Assembly: GCA_035578175.1 (NCBI GenBank)
Contig: JAQMRL010000006.1
Coordinates: 26,740,393 to 26,804,392, forward strand
Direction of reading: 5' to 3'
Length of the DNA: 64,000 nucleotides
DNA from: Catonia carolina
Lineage: Eukaryota; Arthropoda; Insecta; Hemiptera; Achilidae
Shown here: in pieces, positions 46,536 to 56,697 of the stretch
Numbering within the stretch: position 1 is the first letter of the stretch
Layout: each line of letters starts with the position of its first letter
The notes under the pieces: generated by a model
Told to the model about the DNA's origin: nothing
The model's input: only the letters and a program-made list of their open reading frames with translations
Databases searched by the model: none
Program-made: the position numbers and the translations under genes

Positions 46536-47068
46536 TCTTGCGAGGGCTGAGCTCTCGTGGTCTGAAATTTTTTTTTTGTAATATTGCTGTCTTAATAAGT
46601 ATTTCTGGGCAAAAGTGTATATAATAGTATTTTAAATTAAATTAAATCTACTAGTTTTATTTCTAATATTTTTTCTACAATGGTTAGTTTAGCGTCAATG
46701 AATAATTTTCTGTATTTTTCTCAGTAAAATCGATAAAAATGAGATTTTTTTAAGACGACGGTCTTAGTACGCATTTTATCACGTAAGTACATAAATATAT
46801 AAGTAAGTTTCAGAAAATTAAGTAACCTACAATTTTTCTTATAAAAATACCATTTCTCTACAGATGCTAGTTTGGCGTCAACTAATGATTTCGATTATTT
46901 TTTATTCCAACAGATATTTTCATTTTGCGTCATGCACTCATGATGAAAATAAGGTTATATTTTTTATTTTTAAATTGTTTAATCACGATTTAACGTAGGT
47001 TATATTGTTCATATTTAGGTACATTGGCAAGAAAAAGTCGTGTGAATGTTTCAGTATCAGATTTTTAA
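46536..47068 (+). mobile_element. H19: HINE repeat, 3' half, diverged
   Basis: Plus-oriented tandem units in a diverged form, ending GGCAAGAAAAAGTCGTGTGAATGTTTCAGTATCAGA. Together with H18 it makes an element with two 3' ends and no 5' end. Confidence 0.7.
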
Positions 47069-47772
47069 ACATAATTGGAAATGTTAAATTCCAACACCTC
47101 GGTTGAGCAATGAAAATGGTGGTAGAAAGAATATGTGCATAAAAATTAAATTTAATGTAAGTTACGAATAACATTTTGTTTAGGGGAGGGATAAAGTATT
47201 GTGAGATTAATAAGATTATAAGCTCAGTTAACTAGATTTTATGTTCTACAAAAATATTCTTAAATTATAATTTCTCAAAAACACCGGATAAATTCAATAA
47301 AAGATCAAAATTATTTCAAAGAGAAATTAAAATAGTATTACGTTATCGGACAAAATAAATAATTGATGTATAAACTTTTTACAGATTCTATTTATTCATT
47401 AAACTGTGAATAATTCACACTTATCTTAAGAGACATTAAAATTTAAAATTTATTTTTCTTGGATTGGCAACAGTAATCATCATATGGTTTCCATTACGCT
47501 AAACCATCCATCCGATTTCAACTCTAATCAATAACATTCTATTTATAAAATTAGCAAACTTTTACAGATAGGAGCAGTTAAGTGTTTTAAAAACGATCTG
47601 TAATTTCATTAAAATTCATTAAATTGCCAAATTACAACGTATATTTTTTTCAAAATTATATTTAATGTATAAAGACAGTTATTTAAATAAATGGTAAGGT
47701 AGAACGCACTGTCTTACTTGCAAATCATCTACAAATATAGTCTAATATAAAAATTTTAAATATATAGAAAAA
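47069..47772. other. AT-rich stretch with nothing recognised
   Basis: No coding or repeat feature noted. Confidence 0.4.
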
Positions 47773-48218
47773 TCTGGTGTGAAACACTTACAAAACTTTC
47801 TCTTGCCAATGCAATTAATGAACAATATAATTTAACATTAGTAATAAAACATTAGAAATAAACAAAAAAACTAACCTTATTTTAATCATGAGTAAAAGAC
47901 GCAAATTAAAATCAACCTCAGTTTGGCTTAAAACTACGGAAAATCACTCTTTTACGCTAAACTAGGCTCTGCAGAGAAAAATGCTCTAAATAAAATTTGT
48001 AGATTTTTTAATTTTCTATAAATTATATTGTACACACTTTCGTCGTAAAAGCATACTAAAGGCTGGAATTTAAAAAAAAACGAGATTTTACACATTTTCG
48101 AAAAAACAGAAAATCGCTAATTACCGCTTAACTACGTCTTTATACAAAGATTTTTTAATATAAATATTGTAGGATTTTAAGTTATCTATAAGTTTTCTTA
48201 TATAACATTTTTTACTTA
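47773..48218 (-). mobile_element. H20: HINE repeat, 3' half
   Basis: TCTGGTGTGAAACACTT through both tandem units, ending near TATATAACATTTTTTACTT where a different repeat begins. Confidence 0.75.
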
Positions 48219-48315
48219 GTGTAGTAGCGCTCAGAGCCTTATATGAAATAGACTGCTTATGGAACGTAGTCACTAATGAACGAGCTGTTGATGCGACTTT
48301 AAATGAATTAAAGAA
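48219..48315. repeat. Repeat E fragment joined to a SINE-D-like tail
   Basis: TTTACTTAGTGTAGTAGCGC is complementary to sequence at about 60,125-60,147; the following CGTAGTCACTAATGAACGAG resembles the SINE-D tail. Confidence 0.5.
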
Positions 48316-48607
48316 AAAATCAACCTCTGTAAGACTTAAACATACGTAAAATTCACTAATTGAGACTAAACTAAGTTCGATTCTCAGTCAGGTCTGGCAT
48401 TTTTTCATCACTCATCTTTCCCACCGTCAGCACTAGCAGTAATTGAAAAACAGTCAGACGTAAAACAAAAAAAAAATTGTTTATAAACTTTTGTCGTAAA
48501 ATGCATACTAAGACGCCAATCTTAAAACTGCAAAATTCACTAAATGACGTAAGAAAATAATGGCATTGTAGAAAAAATTTTAAAAACAAAAGTTTTCTTT
48601 TTAGTGC

Positions 48608-48995
48608 TTGTTTAGCCACATAGGACCACTTTAGTCAATTTGGAAGCTTTCAGTCTCTTTTTGCCGTGATATTCTCTCATGTTCTAAGCACGCTTCTGTT
48701 CGGCTGCTTCTGAAAATTCCCTCTTCTTATACTCTCTTTTCTGTGTCGTAAGCCGATGGTTGTGGTCCTTGATGACCTGTTTGTATTTGGTGTGATTTTT
48801 CCATTAGATCTTCCTGAGTTAGTCCAAGTTTTTGTAAATCCCTTTTGATTTCTTTGTGCCACATGTATGCGTTACCAGCATCCGTTTTTTCGTCTCATTG
48901 CATGGTCAATTATTCTGCTTAAAAGTCTAGTGCTTGGTGTTCTTAGCATAAGTCCAAAGTATGATAACCGTTTCTTGCGCATGACCACTGTTATT
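48608..48995 (-). pseudogene. LINE ORF2 C-terminus fragment, relative of the one at 20.9 kb
   Basis: In broken minus-strand frames: VVMRKKRLSYFGLMLRTPST then SRIIDHAM, WHKEIKRDLQ-like text and a lysine-rich end, the same order as the insertion at 20,939-21,330. Several frameshifts and stops; older copy. Confidence 0.6.
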
Positions 48996-48999
48996 GATC

Positions 49000-49314
49000 T
49001 ATGTCTCTGAAGACTTGATCGTTAGGCAAAAGTTTTTTTAATAGACGAAAAGATACTTTTAAAAATTTTTGGAGATAATCTTTGGAATCTCTGATGTAGG
49101 ATTGATAGAAGGTTGAATAACTTTTTTAATAAAAATTAGCGTTCAGGTTCTAACCTTACACCCAAATTTACACAAAATATTTTCTAAAATTAGATTAATG
49201 TATTTTTAAGTACAATATTGTTGTAGATAATAATTTGTAGGTGAATTATAATGGTACGTTATCTGTTAACAGAGGATCATGTCGGTATGGTGAGAAGGTA
49301 GCAACAAATCGAGG
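49000..49314. other. Upstream region of the globin exon
   Basis: AT-rich and unrecognised. TTATCTGTTAACAG at 49,259-49,272 could be a splice acceptor, which would place the globin start codon in a second, partly untranslated exon; equally it may simply be 5' UTR. No TATA box or start site can be assigned with confidence. Confidence 0.3.
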
Positions 49315-49526
49315 ATGGGCTGCGAGCTGGGAAAACTGGCATCAGCGCAGCGCGGCCAGGGTGCTAATGATCCAGATGGGATTCAAGACCCCCAGGGTCA
49401 GAGGGGGCCGCCACCACCCCCTGATCCGCGGCTGCCACTTACCGCTAAACAGAAATACAGTATGCTTGCCTCATGGAAAGGTATTTCTAGAGCTATGGAA
49501 CCTACTGGGATATACATGTTTATCAA
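49315..49526 (+). CDS. Globin X-like gene, first coding exon
   Basis: ATG 49,315 opens MGCELGKLAS; Gly2 and Cys3 form a classic N-myristoylation plus palmitoylation signal. A Gly/Gln-rich and Pro-rich linker (GPPPPPDPRLP) follows, then the globin A helix (LTAKQKYSMLASWKGIS, Trp at A12) and B helix (GIYMFIK). GTAAGT at 49,527-49,532 is a strong splice donor that splits the last lysine codon after its second base. Counting from the family's alignment this is B12, so the intron is B12.2 phase 2, the most conserved globin intron. N-terminal MGC acylation is known from globin X proteins, which are membrane-attached and thought to act in redox or lipid protection rather than oxygen transport. G/C content and codon use are far higher than around it. 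Heme-binding E7 and F8 histidines would be in later exons, which I did not find up to 64,000. A neuroglobin-like relative is the alternative. Confidence 0.78.
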
Positions 49527-49532
49527 GTAAGT
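49527..49532 (+). promoter_or_regulatory. Splice donor of the globin exon (intron B12.2)
   Basis: ATCAA|GTAAGT; matches the consensus donor at all six intronic bases. Reading through would hit TAA at once, supporting splicing here. Confidence 0.8.
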
Positions 49533-49914
49533 ACTTTCCTTATTACAAAGTTTATTTACTTCTAACTTCACTTAGTTTAATAAGTAATGTAATCTATACA
49601 GGGTGTTTCAGGAGAAATCTACCATACTTCACAGGAGTATTCCTCTCATCGAAATAAAGAAAAAAAATTATATAAACATAGGTACAAAAACGCTTCATTA
49701 GCGAGTAACAGCTAGCAAAAGTTTTGTCCCGATTTGAGTTCTGGTAAAATTCGGTCATACTGAATTTTTTGGGGTTCATTTTTTGTGACAAATTTAGTGT
49801 ATTTATATATTTGGTCTGAACAAATTAAAAAAACAGGTCCCAGAACTCTATCTCCAGTAGTTTTAAAGATGCCTAACATAAAACATAATATTGATATAAA
49901 AAACACGGTTTTTT
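49533..49914. other. Start of the globin intron; a possible repeat end
   Basis: CTATACAGGGTGTTTCAGGAG at about 49,596-49,616 resembles a motif common at insect repeat ends; its element is not identified. Small ORFs on both strands overlap and lack signatures. Confidence 0.35.
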
Positions 49915-50913
49915 ACTTTCTCTTGTCTATAAAAATACATAGGAAGGAAAGGGATTTTAGTATTAGGTGTCTGTGTATGTGAGAACAGAACTTTGTACGA
50001 AGTTGAACTTGAAACTTAAGTTAGGACCAACTAGTGGACCCGACACGAACATTAACATCAAAATGAGTCAACCGGAAGTAGTTGTTTATTCGTGTCATTT
50101 TTAACTTCTTGCGATTTTCTCAAAAACGGCTCTTACGATATTTTTAAAAATCACCTCATTTATTATATTTTTTATGCTCTACAAGATAGGGTAGACGCTA
50201 TGTCTGCTGAAATTCTTGGGGAGGCTGTGCCTTCTTAGAAAAAAAATGTATTTTTTACGATTGCGGCCTTAAAATGCATTTTAGGGCAAATGTGTATATA
50301 TCAAAGTTATAGATAATTTAAAAATCTACAACTTTTATTTCAAACATTTTTTTGTGTAAAGCTTAGTTTAGCAGTAATTAGTGATTTTCTGTTTTTCATC
50401 TGTAAAAAATGATTTTTTTTAACATTTCGTCCTTAGTATGCATTTTACGACAAAGGCGTATATAATCAAATTTGTAGTAAATTCAAAGATCTACAAATTT
50501 TCCTTTGAGCATTTTTCTCTACATTTTTTTTTATTTTTTATTGTTTAACGTCCGACTGTTCTGCAATTACTGCTAATGCAGACGGTGAATGATGAAATGA
50601 TTTTTTGTAACGTATGAAAAAATGCCGTGCCTGAATGGGATTCGAACCCAAGACCGCATGATGAGAGGCGAGCACGTTACCAACTTCGCCAATGCGGCCG
50701 GTTTTTTTCTCCACAGAGCCTTGTTTAGCGTCGAAGAGTGATTTTCCGTCGGCTAATTTTAAGTCAAACTAAGGTTTGGTTTTCATTTTGCATCATTGAC
50801 TCATGATTAAAATTAGGTTTACTTTTTTATTTCTAATGTTTTATTACTAATGTTAGGTTATATTGTTCATTATTTGCCTTGGCAAAAGAAAGTCGTGCGT
50901 GTTTCACACCAGA
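49915..50913 (+). mobile_element. H21: HINE repeat interrupted by SINE-C copy 3
   Basis: Diverged 5' end (ACTTTCTCTTGTCTATAAAA), GT tract reduced to GTGTCTGTGTATGTG, end GGCAAAAGAAAGTCGTGCGTGTTTCACACCAGA. It lies in the putative globin intron. Confidence 0.8.
50525..50704 (-). mobile_element. SINE-C copy 3, full length
   Basis: Minus copy from T run and TGTTTAACGTCCGACTG to the head complement CGCCAATGCGGCCGG. TTTTTCTCTACA before it and TTTTTCTCCACA after it are the likely target duplication within H21. Confidence 0.83.
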
Positions 50914-51735
50914 TTTTTTATAATAATTTATAGGAAAATCAAGAATTAGTATATAAATTAATCCGAGATATCATATAACTATTAAATATTTAAACCATAG
51001 TATTTAAATTAGACATCAAAGAAAAACCTATTTAATATTTTTTATACACTACAGTACAGAAAATAAGTCGTTATTATTATCTCCTTGTGCATTGTTCAAT
51101 TAAAACACACCGATAAACGTTTACAACAACTTCAAAGTAATTTTGTACAAAACAGACTCCTCTAAAATACAAATTGGCTTAATGATTTTCTATAAGTATT
51201 GGATATCAAACAAAAACAACAAGCAATACAAAAGTCAATAGAAACATAATATCAAAAGATTAACTTATTTAACGATCCGAAAGTGGTAACAGAAGATTAT
51301 AAATTTATATAATATAGTTTTCACAAAGTGTTGCAAATCGCGTGGTCCGCTTTGTAAAAGATTGTAATATTGTTCACGAGGGTAGATATATTTTTACTAA
51401 TAAAACAATACAAATATTAGTTCAGGTATTTCTTTTTTTATGCGTTTATTCTCTAGTTAATTTTTTATTAAGAAATACAACGAATTTGAACATTATTTGT
51501 AACTGACTAGTTATACTTATCGAAAAAGAAAATTTTATTCTTGGCTCGCATACTTTTATACACAAGATAAAACTGTATGAAACGTAAATAATATAATATA
51601 GACAAACACAAAATCTTACTAAATGAAATAATTTTTCCTTGTTTTTGATAAAACGTAATGAATAATGAATCGCTTTCGATTTTGACAAATATAAGGTTTT
51701 GATTCTCAAATATTGGTCTGATTAGAATTATTTTT
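50914..51735. other. AT-rich stretch with nothing recognised
   Basis: No globin exon or other coding signal could be seen on either strand. Confidence 0.4.
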
Positions 51736-52468
51736 ACTTTCTCTTGGCTATATGAAAATATAGAAAGGAAAGTATTGTTTTCATATCGATTTTTCGAAAT
51801 CGGGTTTTCACCGGATCTACACGTTTTCAGACCCTCTGAACCCAAAAAACATGTTTTTAGCAATTGGTGTGTGTCTGTGTGTGAACAAAATATCTCAAGA
51901 ACGAAAAATCGTACGAACTTGAAATTTAAGTTAGATACGACTACCAGACCCGACAAGAACATTTTCATTAAAATCGGTCAACCGGAAGTAGTTTATTCGT
52001 GTCATTTTTCACTTTCTTGCAATTTTCTCAAAAATGGCTCCTACGATTTTTTTTAAAAATCCCCTTATTTACTAAATTTTTTATGCTCTACAAGATAGGG
52101 TAGGCGCCATGTCTGCTGAAATTCTTGATGAAGCCGTTCCCTCGGAGAAAAAAATGGTTTTTTAAGATTCCAGCCTTATATGCATTTTAGAGCAAAAGTG
52201 TATATAATAAAAGTTGTAAACAATTTAAAAATCTACAACTTTTATTTCGAACATTTTTTTATGTAACACTTAGTTTAGCGGTAACTAGTGATTTTCTGTT
52301 TTTTTTCATGAAAACCTGTAAAAAATCAATTTTTTTAAGATTTCAGCCTTAGTATGCATTTTGCGACAAAAGTGTGTATAATCAAATTTATAGGAGATTA
52401 AAAGATCCACAACTTTTTTTTACAGCATTTTTCTCTACAGACCCTAGTTTAGAGTGAAAGAATGATCG
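51736..52468 (+). mobile_element. H22: HINE repeat, 3'-truncated
   Basis: Starts ACTTTCTCTTGGCTATATG and runs through both tandem units to GAGTGAAAGAATGATCG, then loses similarity; the inverted motif and stem-loop are missing. Confidence 0.8.
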
Positions 52469-52845
52469 TTGTTCATGCTGGATTTTTTAAAATGAAATAC
52501 ACATGAATTTGGGTGGGGATCCCGATTGGAGTTTTATCTTTTGTGGCTATCACATTGTCAACATACAAAGTCGTTTTTTTAACCAGTGTTACTTAACGAT
52601 TAACTTTCTATCAGCTGACTGGTTGAGCTGGCTTGAAGGTCAAATTTTATACTAATTAAAGATAAACATGTAACTAATTAGTTATCAGTTTTAACACCAA
52701 TTACCTGTACAAGTCAATTTGTCAATTGTTTGTCTAATAATTTACTTTTTAAAACAAGCCAACAGAATGTTTTAAAGATTTTAACTGGCAAGAATTTGAA
52801 TAAAGCCAGATATTGTAATGTTCAGTTGTATATCATTTTCCAATT
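52469..52845. other. Stretch with nothing recognised
   Basis: No feature seen. Confidence 0.35.
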
Positions 52846-52937
52846 TTTTTTTAAAACCCTTAAGTGTGTATGTTGTAATACGGTTAATTTATGTTTGAAT
52901 GTATGACGTGTATATGAGGTAAAGTTTTGTACAGCAT
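52846..52937 (-). mobile_element. SINE-A relic (copy 10)
   Basis: AAGTGTGTATGTTGTAATACGG and GTATGACGTGTATATGAGG match the SINE-A 3' part with an internal deletion. Confidence 0.5.
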
Positions 52938-52955
52938 GTAATAATTTTTTAAATA

Positions 52956-54114
52956 CAGTCGATTCTGGATAATTGGTTCACTGGTTAATTGGGGCAGCCG
53001 GTTTTTTGGAACAGTTCTTTAATGAACAAAAACGGAACGGGATTTTACATTGAAAAGTACTCCGTTTATTCGGTCCATAATGCCGCTTATTGGGGCCAAT
53101 CTGATGTATGTACAATATATGTTTTATTAAAACTATTACAGGCCAGCGACGAACAACACGTGGTTCTAAGCGGCAAGATAAGATAATGGGAAGGATAAAA
53201 GTAGTAAACTAAACATTTTGACAGATAACAGTAATCACACATCAGTCATAACAGAGATGTTATTTACAGCACAAAGGCTACATAATAGTCATTGAACAAA
53301 TTTCAGTGAGTCATATCCACTAGTTTTGCCCAACCTTACAAGCTGTATAGCCTCCTTGCAACTTATGGTTAGTCGTCACTTGTCACGTACTTAGAACGTT
53401 CGTAATTCCATCTTCTCATCAGTTTTTGTGACTTCAAGAGTGTACTGTAACACCCTGGTTTTTGAGACTGGTTGTTTTATTATCTTCAGCCATACTTTTT
53501 TATTTTTTTAATTCCTATTTGTTTCACACATTTTTGATATTTTTATGCGTAGGCTTACAGCACAGTACCTATTTTCAACGTCTATCTATTTTCAATGCCG
53601 CGTAACTATATGACTGTGTGAACGAATAAAGCTTCTCGACAAAATAAAAACGTATCCACCTAACTTAAGCCAACGTAAACTATCGGAACTAACCTGTGTA
53701 CCGAAAATTACGATCGCTTGTATCGTGCTCCAAGAAAAGAAAATACGCCAAGTGTGGGCATTAAAAGATCATGAAACATCTCAGAAAATAAAACGAGAAG
53801 AAAGGATCCATTTGTTGAGAAACGTTGAATTAATGGTTCACCAATGTAACTTCGCAAGGTGTTAGTGCCAATGGTCCAATGCTTAAAACCAAGGCAAAAG
53901 GTTTTGCTAAAAAGTTAATTATTGCTCTGACACCCTTTTATTTTTTTTCGTATGTATATGAATAGAACTTGCATATAAAATTTATGTATGTGATAATTTT
54001 AATAAAATACGGTATCGTTTACGCCACAGTTTACGAATTCGTTTATTAGGGCCAGCCGTTTAATTGGGCCAAGATTCTCCAGTCCTGATGTGCTCCAATT
54101 TTCGGAATTAACTG
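52956..54114 (+). mobile_element. Pogo/Tigger-like DNA transposon, internally deleted
   Basis: Inverted ends: CAGTCGATTCTGGATAATTGG on the left, complement of CAGTTAATTCCGAAAATTGG on the right, with TA on both sides (52,954-52,955; 54,115-54,116). Repeated AATTGGGGCAGCCGG-type words near each end are typical of Tigger-like elements. Length 1,159 bp, about half of an autonomous element. Confidence 0.75.
53655..53885 (+). pseudogene. Tigger-like transposase N-terminal (CENP-B-type HTH) remnant
   Basis: Plus strand reads LSQRKLSELTCVPKITIACI, then KKIRQVWALKDHETSQKIKR and REERIHLL. This resembles the CENP-B/pogo N-terminal helix-turn-helix (SQ..LS....VP.TTI..I) that binds transposon ends. A stop follows within about 25 codons, and no DDE catalytic region is present before the right end. 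Confidence 0.6.
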
Positions 54115-54116
54115 TA

Positions 54117-54310
54117 TTTAAAACTGGAACTTCGTATTTCTTGTCGTAAGGTCTGCGCATCCAAATGACGAAGTATGTCGGCGTTGGTAATATACCACGA
54201 TGCATTTAGTATGGTTCGAAGAGCTTTCGATTGAAACCGCTGAAAAATCTCGATGTTTGAAGTCGATGCTGTATCCTATAACTGAATTCCGTAGTCCAAA
54301 CCGGCTTCAG
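54117..54310 (-). pseudogene. Jockey-like LINE ORF2 C-terminal fragment
   Basis: Minus strand reads YGIQL-type text, then STSNIEIFQRFQSKALRTIL, then NADILRHLDAQTLRQEI. The same block occurs in the Jockey-like ORF2 at about 4,220-4,390 (IQRFQNKVLR), but the sequences differ, so this is another family member. It sits directly beside the Tigger-like element. Confidence 0.75.
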
Positions 54311-54549
54311 CACGAATTTGTACAAAAGTAGATACAAATGACCCAAATTTCAGCAATTCGTATAATCAGGAAACTAGAAAATTAAGCGATGGCTTCTGAA
54401 TTTATATTTGAAACGTAGAAATTATAGTAGATATAAATTATCTATTTATATTTAAAATTAAATTAAAAGTAAAAAAGGAACGTTTGAAACCAGTTTTCTT
54501 ATTAAGTCGTTTGAAGAACTTTATCTCAAAAAAACATGAAGAATTTTTT

Positions 54550-55474
54550 GAACACTACACTAAATTAAAGCCTGTTCTTTCCTGCGTTGATTTATTTGAC
54601 TATAAAGACCGATTTATTTGACTCAGATTTTAGCCGGTTTTCCGTTAATTTGGTTTTTAAACGTCCGTTACTCCGTCCAGGCTTTTTATAAAGAATGGCG
54701 TTGGAGATCAAAGTTTTCTCTATATGAACATTTTAAAATAGAAGTCTGATGTTCCATTTTAAAATGCCGGCCATTTTTTTTTAAAGTGTATTTTGGCTTC
54801 ACGTAAAGATAGGAAAATGATTTTTGGACTTAACCATGCATTTTTACAGCAGTATTTTGCCAAGTATCGTATTTTACATTTGTAATTAGAAATAAATATG
54901 TGGTGTTAATAGAAAATTCTATCAGCCTCTAAACTTCTTGAGAGGAAACTGAGCTCTATCTATGAGCGGTATCCGAGTATAGTCGTTTAGAAAAACACAC
55001 TTCTGTGTTTGTTCCTGCTGCAACTCATTCCGTAGCTCATTTTGAATTGTTTAACGATGTTTTTATTTTAAAAAATAAACGATTTGCTTGACATAATACT
55101 GTTGTGAAAATGCATGGTTCAGTCCAAAAATCATTTCCCTACCTTTACGTGGAGTCAAAAAAGCACTTTTTTAAAAAAATGGCCGGCATATTAAAACGGA
55201 ACATGAGATTAAACTTTTAAAATATTCATATTCTAGAAAAAACTGTGATCTTCAACGTACTTAAACGCCGATTTTTATGAAAAGCCTGGACGGAGTAACG
55301 GACATTTAACAACCACATCCACCACAACTACAACCACAACGGAAAACCGGCTAAAAACTGAGTATTTTTTTGCGTAAATTTCTGGAGTTGTTTCCGATGA
55401 ATTTCTAAATAAAACAATCAAAATCAAACCAATCAAGGCAGGAAATAAACAGGCTTTAATTTAGTGTAGTGTTC
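54550..55474. mobile_element. Foldback/long-TIR element
   Basis: GAACACTACACTAAATTAAA at the left pairs with the right end TTTAATTTAGTGTAGTGTTC. The arms pair, with indels, for about 330 bp (e.g. TTACTCCGTCCAGGC with GCCTGGACGGAGTAA; TGCCGGCCATTTTTTT with its complement). The 240-bp centre has no ORF. Target duplication unclear. Confidence 0.78.
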
Positions 55475-55497
55475 AAAAATATTTTTTATGTTTTTTT

Positions 55498-56446
55498 ACT
55501 TTCTCTTGCCTATATGAATATATAGGAAGGAAAGTATTGTTTTCATGTCGATTTTTCGAAATCGAGTTTTCACCGGATCTATACGTTTTCAGACCCCCTG
55601 AACCCAAAAAACATGTTTTTAGCGATTGGTCTGTGTGTGTGTGTGTGTGTGTCTGTGTGTCTGTGTGTGTGAACAGAATATCTCAAGAACGGAACATCGT
55701 ACGAACTTGAAACTTGAAACTTAAGTTACGTACCACTACCGGACTCGACACGAACATTTTCATCAAAATCGGTCAACCGGAAGTGGTAGTTTATTCGTGT
55801 AATTTTTCACTTTTTTGCGATTTTCTCAAAAACTGGTCCTACGATTTTTTTAAAAATCGCCTGGTTTACTTAATTTTTTATTCTCTACAAGATAGGGTAG
55901 GCGTCATGTTTGCTGAAATTCTGGGTGAGGCTGTTTTCACGTAAAAACGTTGTTTTTTTAAGATTACAGCTTTAATATGCATTTTAGCGCAAAACTTTAT
56001 ATAATAAAAGTTGTAGAGAATTGCAAATTCTACAACTTTTATTTCAAACAATTTTTTGTATAACGCTTAGTTTAGCGGTAATTTGCGATTTTCTGTTTTT
56101 TTCTCACGAAAATGTGTGAAAAATTGATTTTTTTAGGATTTCGGCCTTAGTATGCATTTTACGACAAAAGTGTATATAATTTAATTTATAGAAAATTAAA
56201 AGACCTACAACTTTTATTTAAAGCATTTTTCTCTACAGATCCTAGTTTAGCGTGAAAGTGTGATTTTCCGTTTTTTAAGCCAAATTGAGTTCGATTTTCA
56301 TTTCGCGTCATTCACTCATGATTAAAATAAGGTTATGTTTTTGAGGTTAGTTTTTTGTTTATTTCTAATATTTTATTATTAATGTTAGGTTTATTGTTAA
56401 TTATTTGCATTGGCAAGAGAAAGTTGTGTGAGTGTTTCACACCAGA
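55498..56446 (+). mobile_element. H23: HINE repeat, full length, best-preserved copy
   Basis: ACTTTCTCTTGCCTATATG to GGCAAGAGAAAGTTGTGTGAGTG..CCAGA with all landmarks: compound GT/CT-GT tract (55,632-55,671), both tandem units, internal GTTGTAG/CTACAAC stem. Confidence 0.9.
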
Positions 56447-56565
56447 TTTTTTTTTAGATAAAGCTCTTCAAACGATTGCGGGAAGGTGGTATGCCTCTAA
56501 GCGCATGTGATGTAGCTTGCGACCTCGCAAGTTGAAAAAGAAAGCGCACGAGTGTGGACATACAT

Positions 56566-56697
56566 AATGAGATGAGGATGATATGTACGACGTGCAAATG
56601 AGGTGTAATCTTGTACAGACCCAGGCTGATCATTCCTGAGGGAGTATGGTTAATTGTATTCCAACCATCAAATTACACCGGTAACCATTGTCTATTA
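56566..56697 (-). mobile_element. SINE-A copy 7, first part
   Basis: From AATGAGATGAGGATGATATG to GGTAACCATTGTCTATTA. It resumes at 58,032 (TTACTCAAATCCGTATAAAA) after a DNA-transposon insertion. Confidence 0.82.
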
